Shown here one piece after another: positions 16,486-23,175 of a stretch of 64,000 nucleotides of DNA. The stretch's first letter is position 1, and each line of letters begins with the position of its first letter. The stretch spans positions 62,001 through 126,000 of the forward strand of contig NZ_JAAGWF010000004.1 of assembly GCF_010686765.1 (NCBI RefSeq). The letters run 5' to 3'. Below the pieces are notes generated by a model. It made no database searches, was not told the DNA's origin, and saw only the letters and a list, made by a program, of their open reading frames with translations. Source of the stretch: Geodermatophilus sabuli (lineage in GTDB: Bacteria > Actinomycetota > Actinomycetes > Mycobacteriales > Geodermatophilaceae). The position numbers were made by a program, and so were the translations under genes.

Positions 16486-17402
16486 CGAGGACGCTCCGCG
16501 ACGGCACGAGGATCGGCTGCACCCTTGCGCTTCTTGTCCGCGTCCAACGCGCCACCCACCCCGACTTCCTTGGCTGTCTTCCAGAAATCCATCTCGTCGG
16601 GCGCGGACTGCAGGAAGTGCGACACGAGCAGACCGGTGATCGACGGCACACTGGTGTCCATGAGCCCCTCCGCAGCTCGGATCCGCCGCACCAGGTACTG
16701 CTGGTGATGCGTCGGGGTGGCGGCCAACCGCCGGGCGAGCGTCGCCGTCACGTCGGGAAGCTGGTCAGCGGTCGTGACGGCGTACACCAGGCCGAGTGAC
16801 TGAGCCTCGGACCCGCTCATCGCCTGGGCCGTGAATCCAGTCCGGCGAGCGGCCTTCATGCCGAGGATCCGGTTGATGTGGACGCTGGCGACCGCGCCGG
16901 CCGGCCCCAGAAATCGCGCCTCGAGCGCACCGATGCGGGCGTCGTCGGCCGCCACGACGAGGTCGCACTTGCAGGCAATCATGAAGTACGCCGCGGCCGC
17001 ACAGTATCCGTGGAGCTGGGCGATGGTGATCTTCGAGGAGCGAGAGATCGCCTGGCTGAAGCCCAGGCGACCCCACGCCATGTCCGCGCCGTATCGGTAG
17101 CCGACGGTCAACGTGCGACGCCGCTCGTGCGGTCGCCGCTGACCCCACTCCTCGTTGATCTCGTTCCCGCTGCAGAACGACCGGCCGGCACCGCGGAACA
17201 CGACGACCTTGATGTCGTCGTCGAACTCGATCTGGCCCATGAGATCGGTGATCCGATCCCGCATGGGGACGCTCATCGCGTTGTGCTTCTCGGGGCGATT
17301 CAGCGTGATGGTGGCGACGCCGCTGTCCCGGTCGACGTCGAATTGAACCTGGTCCTCGGCCGCAGCGATGCTCTCGTCGGTGCCGTACCTCTTGGCAGCC
17401 AT
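16482..17402 (-). CDS. Enoyl-CoA hydratase/isomerase family protein
   Basis: A 306-residue crotonase with a full N-terminal strand (ATITLNRPEKHNAMS), the first oxyanion segment RSFCSGNEINEEWG and the second QLHGYCAAAAYFMIACKCDLVVA. The spacing is typical, but the helix contributing the second catalytic Glu reads RFLGPAGAVAS, which does not show the usual Glu pair, so double-bond isomerisation or ring hydrolysis may suit better than plain hydration. ATG 17402 with GAGG a few bases upstream is preferred to GTG 17408. It is followed by a second crotonase in ATGA overlap. Confidence 0.82.
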   Translation of the reverse strand: MAAKRYGTDESIAAAEDQVQFDVDRDSGVATITLNRPEKHNAMSVPMRDRITDLMGQIEFDDDIKVVVFRGAGRSFCSGNEINEEWGQRRPHERRRTLTVGYRYGADMAWGRLGFSQAISRSSKITIAQLHGYCAAAAYFMIACKCDLVVAADDARIGALEARFLGPAGAVASVHINRILGMKAARRTGFTAQAMSGSEAQSLGLVYAVTTADQLPDVTATLARRLAATPTHHQQYLVRRIRAAEGLMDTSVPSITGLLVSHFLQSAPDEMDFWKTAKEVGVGGALDADKKRKGAADPRAVAERPR

Positions 17403-17404
17403 GC

Positions 17405-17497
17405 TCACCTCACCCCGGCGCTGAGTTCGAGGCAGAGCCGGGGAGTCGGGCCGCCACCCATCTGCCTGCCGATGACAGTGATGTCGAATTCACGCAT
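17405..17497 (-). CDS. Possible 30-residue small protein between acyl-CoA synthetase and crotonase genes
   Basis: A small ORF reads MREFDITVIGRQMGGG and then a Pro/Leu-rich tail to TGA. Its ATG overlaps the stop of the acyl-CoA synthetase by 8 bp, and its own stop lies 2 bp before the ATG of the next crotonase, so it fills the gap exactly, as translationally coupled genes do. No family is recognised. It may be a real micro-protein, or simply a ribosome bridge that keeps the operon coupled. Confidence 0.35.
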   Translation of the reverse strand: MREFDITVIGRQMGGGPTPRLCLELSAGVR

Positions 17498-19697
17498 CGG
17501 TCGGCACTCCCGTCTGCTCAGCAGGCTTGTCCCCCACGGTCACCACGAGGACGTCGAGACCCTCGACGACGCTTCCGTCGACCCGGAGGGGGTTGACCTC
17601 CAGAGTCTCCAACCGATCTCCCAGCGCGAGAGCGGCCTGGGCGATCTGCACGATCACGTCGCTCACCGCGTCGACGTCCGCGGGCGTGGCCCCTCGCGCT
17701 CCCTGGAGCAACGAGACGGCTGTGAGCTCGAGCAACATGTCCTTGACCGTGGCCGCATCGACCGGCAGGACGCGCAGGCTGACGTCCCGCAGGATCTCCA
17801 CCCAGATGCCACCGAGTCCCACGGCGAGCACCGGACCGAAAGTCGGATCCATGGTGATCCCGACGAGGAGTTCCTGTCCGCCCGTGCGCATGGGCGAGAC
17901 GAGCACTCCCCGGAGGTCAGCGTCCGGGACTTTCCGGCGGACGGCGGTGGAGATCCGCTCGTACGCGGCATGAACAGCCTCCGAGCCGTCGACCCCCAGG
18001 ACGACGCCGCCGACGTCCGACTTGTGCGTGATCGCGCGGGAACAGATCTTCATGGCGGCCGCGCCGTCGAACCGCAGCGCTGCGGCTGCCGCGTCGTCGG
18101 CCGTGGTCACCAGCTCGGCCGGAACCATCGGCACACCGTTCGAGGCGAGGAGCGCCCGGCCCTCGTCCTCGGCCCACGCACCCTCGATGGCGGGCGCCGA
18201 GTCATCGCCTGCGCGGACTGCAGTCTTCCCCCTCGCAAGTATGCGGTCCCGCTGGTCGATCCAGCGCATCATGCTGCCGAGCGAGGACATCGCCAGATCG
18301 CCACCGGGCATGAGGAACAAGCCGGAGGACGCGAGCAGGCGTTGTGGGTACTCCGGGACGTCCAAGCAGGTGTTGGACGATAGGAAAACCGGCACGGGCG
18401 AGTTCTTGACGATGTCACCGAGGATCTCGAGCCGACTCTCGATGAACGTCGGATCGTCGGGCCGGGTCGCCGGCAATGGCGTCATCATCGTGAACATGAA
18501 GTCGATCCCGGGGTCCTGGACGGCGATCTCCATCAGGTCGTCCTCGGCCTTCGTTGGTCGGGGCCGCGCCCGGGCGTGCCCGTAGCCCGTCGTGTCGAGA
18601 GGGTTGAGGATCGAAGCGAACGGCGGCAGGTGCTCGCTCAGGTTCGCCACGGTCTTCTCGTCCCACGGCGGTAGCTCGAGTCCGTTGGCCACTGCGAGGT
18701 CGGCGATGATGTTGCAGCCACCCCCCGAAGAGGTCACCACCCCCATCCGGCGGCCAGTGGGCCGGCGACCGTGATAGCCCAGCAATGCCGCCGTCGACAC
18801 CAGTTCTTCGATGCTCTCGACCCTGACGATCCCCGCCTGCCGGAATGCCGCGTCCACGACTGCGTCATCGGTCGCCACAGCGCCGGTGTGGGCCGAGGCC
18901 GACCGCTTGCCCTCTTCGCTGCGTCCTGCCTTGAACGCGACGATGGGCTTGTCGAGTTCGAGCGACTTACGACCGAGCTCCATCAGGCGCTCGGGCTCAC
19001 GCACGCTCTCCAGGAAGAGCGCGACTGACTTCGTCGCCTCGTCCTCCAACAAGTATTCGAGGATGTCCAGACTGGTCATGACGGCGGAGTTCCCGACGGA
19101 TGCCCACAACGTCGAACCGACGCCGTGCGCCTGGGCGAACTCGTGCGTCGCCCGAGCCATCGATCCGCTCTCGAACACCGCCCCGACCGGACCACGGAGC
19201 GGGGCACGGTTGGTCGCCACCGCCCATGGGGCCACGCCCGCCGGGGCGTTGATGAATCCGATCGTGTTCGGACCCATGATCGTGATGTCGAGGCCCAAGG
19301 CGAGCTGAGCGAGGCCGTGCTGGCGAGCGCGCCCGTCGTCGCCCGTCTCGCCATATCCGGCTGCCAGGATCACCGCGTTCTTCACGCCGGCCGCGGCGGC
19401 GTCCTCGAGGATCTCCTCGACCCGGGTCGGTCCCACCAGGATGAACGCCATGTCTGCCGGTTCGTCCAGGTCCCGAAGGTTTGGGATGGTGGGCTGGCCG
19501 AAGAGTTCGTTGTGCTTCGGGTGGACGAAGGTCAGCTCCTTGTGCCCACCGGCATGACGCAGGCTGCCCATGAGGTTGACAGCCCAGCTCGAGGAGTCAG
19601 ACGCACCGACGACGGCGATCCGACGAGACCCGAAGAAGCGGTGAAGCCGCTCTGGGGTGACCAGCCGCCGCCGATCCTGGTAGTCGAGTGATGACAC
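17490..19697 (-). CDS. ADP-forming acyl-CoA synthetase (acetate-CoA ligase ADP-forming-like)
   Basis: A 735-residue single-chain NDP-forming acyl-CoA synthetase that makes acyl-CoA from acid, CoA and ATP. Order: CoA-binding Rossmann domain (RIAVVGASDSSSWAVN near residue 30), succinyl-CoA-ligase-like flavodoxin domains with the phosphorylated His in RSASAHTGAVATDD, then a C-terminal ATP-grasp domain (SRAITHKSDVGGVVLGVDG and LAVGLGGIWVEIL). Keeping this His suggests an active enzyme, unlike the paralogue at 33462-36245. GTG 19697 follows AGGAAGG; the longer reading to 20012 crosses a tandem repeat. It heads the operon with the crotonases and is the likely entry step. Confidence 0.88.
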   Translation of the reverse strand: MSSLDYQDRRRLVTPERLHRFFGSRRIAVVGASDSSSWAVNLMGSLRHAGGHKELTFVHPKHNELFGQPTIPNLRDLDEPADMAFILVGPTRVEEILEDAAAAGVKNAVILAAGYGETGDDGRARQHGLAQLALGLDITIMGPNTIGFINAPAGVAPWAVATNRAPLRGPVGAVFESGSMARATHEFAQAHGVGSTLWASVGNSAVMTSLDILEYLLEDEATKSVALFLESVREPERLMELGRKSLELDKPIVAFKAGRSEEGKRSASAHTGAVATDDAVVDAAFRQAGIVRVESIEELVSTAALLGYHGRRPTGRRMGVVTSSGGGCNIIADLAVANGLELPPWDEKTVANLSEHLPPFASILNPLDTTGYGHARARPRPTKAEDDLMEIAVQDPGIDFMFTMMTPLPATRPDDPTFIESRLEILGDIVKNSPVPVFLSSNTCLDVPEYPQRLLASSGLFLMPGGDLAMSSLGSMMRWIDQRDRILARGKTAVRAGDDSAPAIEGAWAEDEGRALLASNGVPMVPAELVTTADDAAAAALRFDGAAAMKICSRAITHKSDVGGVVLGVDGSEAVHAAYERISTAVRRKVPDADLRGVLVSPMRTGGQELLVGITMDPTFGPVLAVGLGGIWVEILRDVSLRVLPVDAATVKDMLLELTAVSLLQGARGATPADVDAVSDVIVQIAQAALALGDRLETLEVNPLRVDGSVVEGLDVLVVTVGDKPAEQTGVPTDA

Positions 19698-19709
19698 GAG
19701 GGCTTCCTT

Positions 19710-19779
19710 CCTGTGGTCCACCTGGACCAGCAACCGCTCGGGACCCTGTGGTCCACCTGGACCAGCAACCGCTCGGGAC
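19710..19779. repeat. Perfect 2 x 35-bp tandem repeat containing a 16-bp near-palindrome
   Basis: Positions 19710-19744 and 19745-19779 are identical. Each copy holds TGGTCCACCTGGACCA (19714-19729 and 19749-19764), inverted arms TGGTCCA/TGGACCA around CC. Its TGGT and ACCA ends recall sites of GntR/FadR-type repressors. It lies in the leader just upstream of the acyl-CoA synthetase ribosome site, so it could be a duplicated operator; a recent duplication with no role cannot be excluded. Confidence 0.75.
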
Positions 19780-19781
19780 AG

Positions 19782-19803
19782 TTGCTTAGCGTGGTTTACT
19801 TTT
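19782..19803 (+). promoter_or_regulatory. Operator-like motif copy C
   Basis: The site TTGCTTAGCGTGG, then TTTACTTTT, shares TGCTTAGC, TGGT and TA with the korA-side copy at 1777-1798. It sits directly upstream of the tandem operator-like repeat and is probably near the promoter of the acyl-CoA synthetase operon. Confidence 0.45.
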
Positions 19804-19964
19804 TCACGGCACCGGCTCGCACACAAGGACATCGGGGCGGAAATTCCCGCTCCACACCGCGTAACCGGTCCGAACGGGGCTGCTCCTCGCTGACTTGCGT
19901 GACTACCTGGTAAGACCCACGTGAAGATCGACGGGATGGCCGCCTCGGGACCGGCGCGGCCTCG

Positions 19965-20100
19965 GGACTGGGGGCCGCCACGGGTTGCCGCTCTGGCCGA
20001 ACAGGGAGCCATCGTCTACGGCCCCGACCTCCAACCCGCGGCGGAAGACGCCAGCCGCCTTCTCGAGGGACGACACCTGCCTTACGCCGACGTCACTGCC
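19965..20100 (+). pseudogene. Fragment of a short-chain dehydrogenase gene
   Basis: The reading frame contains VAALAEQGAIVYGPDL, then QPAAEDASRLLEGR and HLPYADVTA. This matches the second strand and following acidic loop of an SDR, but the cofactor glycine loop ahead of it is destroyed and the rest is missing. The frame then joins an IS30 fragment. It is the leftover of a gene interrupted by transposition. Confidence 0.55.
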
Positions 20101-20412
20101 CGACGGGCACAGCGCGGAAGGGCTGCGGATGACGATGCTGCCGGTCCTCACCGACCTCCCGACCTCGCCCGGCAGACCCTCACCTGGGGCCAGGGCTAGG
20201 AGATGGCCTGCCACCACCTGCTCGAGGAGTACTTCGCCGACGGCATCTTCTTCGCACTACCGGGCAGCCCCTGACTGCGCAGCACGAACGAGAACATCAT
20301 CGGGCTCCTCCGCCAGCACTTGCCCAGAGGCAGCCCCCTGAGCGCCTTCACCGACGATCTGGAAGCGGTCGATCAGCGCATCAACGGCCGTCCTCGGAAG
20401 CGACGTGGCTGA
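20093..20412 (+). pseudogene. IS30-family transposase C-terminal remnant
   Basis: It starts as LPDGHSAEGLR in one frame, shifts near 20150-20170, and then reads RQTLTWGQG, a stop, EMACHH, IFFALPGSP, a stop, STNENIIGLLRQHLP and DQRINGRPRKRRG. Intact IS30 transposases have TWDQG, SPWQRGTNEN and LNGRPRK at these places, so the second stop replaces the SPW tryptophan. With a frameshift and two in-frame stops it cannot be active. Confidence 0.75.
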
Positions 20413-20449
20413 GCCGCCAGTCCCGCAGGTCGGCGCCGTTGCTCCGTGA

Positions 20450-20805
20450 CCCCGAAGACGGCCTGCGGGTCTTCGCCGGCTACCCGTCGCACTGGGAGGG
20501 AGTCGGTCGACCAACCCGCTCGAGCGGCTGAGCGAGGAGATCAAGCGCCGCACCGATGTCGTCGGTGCCTTCCCCAATCCCGAGGCCCTGCTGCGCCTCG
20601 CCGGCGTGGCGCTGGTCGAGGCGCACGACGAATGGCAGGTCTCCGACCGCCGCTACGTCTCCGAAGGCTCCATAGCCCTGACTCAACCGGCCCGAGAACC
20701 CGACCAAGGAGGTGGCGCAACCGGCCCTGTCCGTCATAGGCATCACACAGCTGACCAACACGGTGAGGGCTGCACATCCACCACTCAGCGGGACGTGACC
20801 TCCGG
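20450..20805 (+). pseudogene. IS256-family (Mutator-type) transposase C-terminal remnant
   Basis: Fragments in two frames read RVFAGYPSHW and then TNPLERLSEEIKRRTDVVG, FPNPEALLRLAG and EAHDEWQVSDRRYVSEGS, which follow the C-terminus of IS256-type transposases. A frameshift lies between the first and second pieces (about 20495-20510). All the N-terminal DDE part is gone. It directly follows the IS30 remnant. Confidence 0.78.
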
Positions 20806-20856
20806 CCCCACCTCCAGGATCTATGCAGCTCTCAAGATCACAAGGCATCACACCTC

Positions 20857-21435
20857 ATGCACGCGGGGTCGGCCAACTCGTCGGACGGGTTTCAGGAGGA
20901 TGCCCCGGACGCTGAGTGCATGGCAGTTGGAGGGTGCGCCGACGACCGAGCTCGCAGGCGCGAGTCTGAACGGCGACGTCGGGAGCGCACCGCGCAGCGA
21001 GGCGTCACCGGCCAGTCCGCGCCGGCCGACGTACCGGCGAGCACATCGTCTGTTGGCGGCGACCGACGGGCAGCCGCTGTGTCTTGCGCCTGGTGCGGCG
21101 GCGCCATCTTGCCTCGGCCTCGAGGACCCATCCCGAAGTGGTGCTCGGCCAGTTGCCGTCGCCGCGCCTGGGAGCAGGGCCGCGCGGCGGCCTCCGGGCG
21201 GTCGGCTGTCGCAGTCGTCGAGCGTCGGGTCAAGGTTCACGTGCCGATGTCGCCAACGCGCCGGGACTGGGCGCCGCTGCTGAGCGAGCTGACCCGCCAA
21301 CTGGAGGATGGCCGCGTCTACGACCGCGACCTCGCGGATCTCGCCGCGGCGCTGAGGACTGTCCTCGACGCCTACGGCCGACGGCCGTACGTGCGGGACC
21401 GGAGCGTCGGAGGTCACTCCGCCGATCTGTGGTGA
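20857..21435 (+). CDS. Conserved-looking hypothetical protein with a four-Cys zinc knuckle
   Basis: Up to 192 residues. A central CAWCGG...WCSASCRRRAWEQ segment (about residues 77-107) has CxxC and CxxxC pairs that probably bind zinc and resemble the short zinc knuckle of HNH or mobile-element proteins. A basic N-terminal third and a C-terminal helical half (LLSELTRQLEDGRVYDRDLADLAAAL) follow. The start is uncertain; ATG 20920 is a shorter option and neither has a strong ribosome site. It lies between the transposon scar and the proposed island edge. Function unknown; DNA binding is a guess. Confidence 0.6.
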   Translation: MHAGSANSSDGFQEDAPDAECMAVGGCADDRARRRESERRRRERTAQRGVTGQSAPADVPASTSSVGGDRRAAAVSCAWCGGAILPRPRGPIPKWCSASCRRRAWEQGRAAASGRSAVAVVERRVKVHVPMSPTRRDWAPLLSELTRQLEDGRVYDRDLADLAAALRTVLDAYGRRPYVRDRSVGGHSADLW

Positions 21436-21692
21436 AGGTCGAGCCGGTTCAACCGTCGACAGTGGTTCGGCGCCTCGACCGGCCGCGTGAGTCGAACCAA
21501 GGTCTCCAGTCATCCTGCAGCGCAGACGACGACTCCAGAACGAACTGGAGCCGAGGAGTCCGCGGCTGCCCGATGTCACGGGCAGCAGGGCTGGAGAACA
21601 ACAGGACCTCCCATTCCGCTGCCGTCCGGCAGGTCGGCGCGCAGACAACTCGCCTCAAGGCGAACTGGAGGAGGGCGAGCAGCCTTCGTGGC

Positions 21693-21989
21693 ATGACGGC
21701 CGACCGCTTCCTGATCGCGCGGCTCGCCGCGCACCAGTCGTGGGCCAACACGGCCGACCGCAGCGCGCGTACCGCACCGGCACGACGCGCCATGCTGGAC
21801 CGCTTCGAGAACCAGGTCGACCCCGACGGCGTGCTGTCGCCGGCCGAGCGGGCGCGTCGAGCCGGGCACGCTCGTAAGGCCTACTTCACCCGCCTCGCGC
21901 TCCGGTCGGCGCAAGCGCGACGCAGGAAGCTCGGGTCATCGGCGGGGGATGGTCGTGCCGATGCTTCGGGCCAGGACCAAGCGCGGTAG
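21693..21989 (+). CDS. Small conserved hypothetical protein (about 98 residues)
   Basis: A basic, helical protein, MTADRFLIARLAAHQSWAN, then DRFENQVDPDGVLSPAERARRAGHARKAYF. I recognise the pattern as a small uncharacterised actinobacterial protein that names neither enzyme nor fold. It has no signal or membrane segment. ATG 21693 was chosen because similarity begins there; the longer reading from 21084 runs through an unrelated frame. With the zinc-knuckle protein it forms a pair at the island's right end. Confidence 0.58.
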   Translation: MTADRFLIARLAAHQSWANTADRSARTAPARRAMLDRFENQVDPDGVLSPAERARRAGHARKAYFTRLALRSAQARRRKLGSSAGDGRADASGQDQAR

Positions 21990-22350
21990 TTCAGCCCGGC
22001 CAACCGCAGCGAGAGACGCCCCTAGGGGCCTGCGGCCGTCAAGGCGGCACTCGGCGGCGCAACCAACCCCAGCCTCAGTACAGCGGACACAACCCGACGC
22101 CAAGACTGCGTCACTGCGTGAGCGGCCCAACGAGGGCGCTCCTGTAGCCCGCTCAGGAACACAACGGACCGAGACCCCCGAAGGGATGCCATGCCCGCTC
22201 GGCCCGGGCCACATAGAATTGGCCACTTCCGCCAACCGGTAGCGAATATCTCAACTGAGCTGGGCTCTCAGTCCAGGATATTCCACTGCACAGCGCTTCT
22301 CACCAGGACGCTTGATCGCAGGTCAGCACAGCGCTCAGGCCTGCCTAGTG
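21990..22350. other. Non-coding stretch at the right end of the proposed island
   Basis: No gene can be supported. Base composition changes from the mixed pattern of the block to the GC-rich pattern of the right part within this stretch and the next 100 bp. There is no tRNA or integrase in it. Confidence 0.4.
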
Positions 22351-22368
22351 CGCGACTACCTGGACTGA
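22351..22368 (+). pseudogene. Last codons of a primary sigma factor gene (rpoD/sigA 3' remnant)
   Basis: The 18 bases encode RDYLD and a stop, the usual C-terminus of actinobacterial primary sigma factors. Together with the next bases TGAAGAAGGACCCC they match the 3' end and terminator start of the intact sigB gene at 33340-33370, which ends RDYLA. The codons before RDYLD do not match a sigma factor, so only the tail is here. The next gene is DUF7455, the normal rpoD neighbour. It is probably one end of an insertion. Confidence 0.6.
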
Positions 22369-22435
22369 AGAAGGACCCCTCTCCTCGCCCCGCCTCGCGA
22401 GCTCGGCGCGGGCCCAGGGAGAGGAGCCGTCGCGC
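22369..22435 (+). terminator. Terminator-like palindromic element after the rpoD tail
   Basis: The element opens AGAAGGACCCCTCTCC and closes GGGAGAGGAG, with core CCTCGCGAGCTCGGCGCGGG between. It is a copy of the repeat family also present at 28741, 33358, 36180 and 47645, which sits immediately after stop codons. Confidence 0.6.
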
Positions 22436-22437
22436 CC

Positions 22438-22464
22438 GGCCCCCGACCAGTGCGGTCGGGGGCC
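22438..22464 (+). terminator. Strong hairpin, 11-bp perfect stem
   Basis: The arms GGCCCCCGACC and GGTCGGGGGCC enclose AGTGC. It directly follows the palindromic element. No T-run follows, as usual in high-GC actinobacteria. Confidence 0.65.
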
Positions 22465-22807
22465 GTCGGCTGTGTGTCGGTCAGGTCACGATCTCACCCT
22501 TCGGTACCGGGTGGGTCGTGTACGCCGTCGCCCGCCGGGTAAGCGGCGTAGCGTGGGGGACGTCAAAGACAGCAGCGGACCCACTGCCGGACCGAGCCCG
22601 GCGCAACGGAACCGATCACGACGACAGATCAGCATCATCCAGGCACGGCGTCCCTGCTGACCGACCCACCGGCACCTCTGGCCCCGGACTCACCACTCAT
22701 GGCGAGTCCACCGGCCGGAACGCCCGGGTCGGGAACACAGGGGTCCATCCTGGCGCTGTGCAGGAGGCCGATCCGCAGCCGCGGGTCCGTGCGGTAGAGA
22801 GCGAGTG
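22465..22807. other. Leader region of the DUF7455 gene
   Basis: This 343-bp region has no supported gene. One open frame here (22191-22808) is a low-complexity shadow. A -10-like TAGCGTGG lies near 22550. The ribosome site before 22808 is weak. Confidence 0.35.
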
Positions 22808-23032
22808 ATGACCCAGATGACCCAGACGCTGACGACGACCCCGCCCGCCGACGACCTGGTCGTCCCCTTCCACTGTGACCGCTGCGGTGCGCTGGCCAAG
22901 GTGCGGGTGGTCCTCGCCAGCGGCAGCGACCTCGTGTTCTGCGGGCACCACGCCCGTGAGTACGAGGGGAAGCTCCGCGACATCGCGGCCGACATCATCG
23001 AGACTGACGGCGAACAGCGCGTCACCTCCTGA
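22808..23032 (+). CDS. DUF7455 small zinc-ribbon-like protein
   Basis: A 74-residue protein with CDRCGALAKVRVVL (CxxC) near residue 20 and a second metal pair in VFCGHHAREY. It matches the small DUF7455 proteins commonly encoded just downstream of the primary sigma factor gene in actinobacteria. Here only the last codons of that gene lie upstream, 440 bp away. ATG 22808 is preferred to GTG 22805. The function is not known; the metal site and the neighbourhood suggest a part in transcription. Confidence 0.75.
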   Translation: MTQMTQTLTTTPPADDLVVPFHCDRCGALAKVRVVLASGSDLVFCGHHAREYEGKLRDIAADIIETDGEQRVTS

Positions 23033-23175
23033 CCGAGGCGCTATCGTCGCGCACAGCGATGAAGCCCTCACCCGACGCCGCCGCCGGCGTCCCTGCTCCG
23101 CCTGGTGCGGACGGGGCGCCGGCGGCTCCGTCGTTCCCGGGGTCCCCCGGTCGACGGCCACCCGGAGATCCCCCC

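Larger units (their letters stand above)
19698..20092. other. Upstream region of the acyl-CoA synthetase operon
   Basis: This gap holds a perfect 35-bp tandem duplication (19710-19779), motif copy C (19782-19803) and, from about 19965, the decayed SDR fragment. Between 19804 and 19964 I see no gene. Confidence 0.45.

Noticed and set aside
19890-19915. Second partial match to the rpoD tail (GCGTGACTACCTGG)
   Set aside because: Only 14 bases, no stop codon or terminator in register. Probably chance, though it would matter if a nested insertion were found.
22191-22808. 205-residue frame upstream of DUF7455
   Set aside because: It crosses the rpoD tail and two terminators, with no family resemblance.
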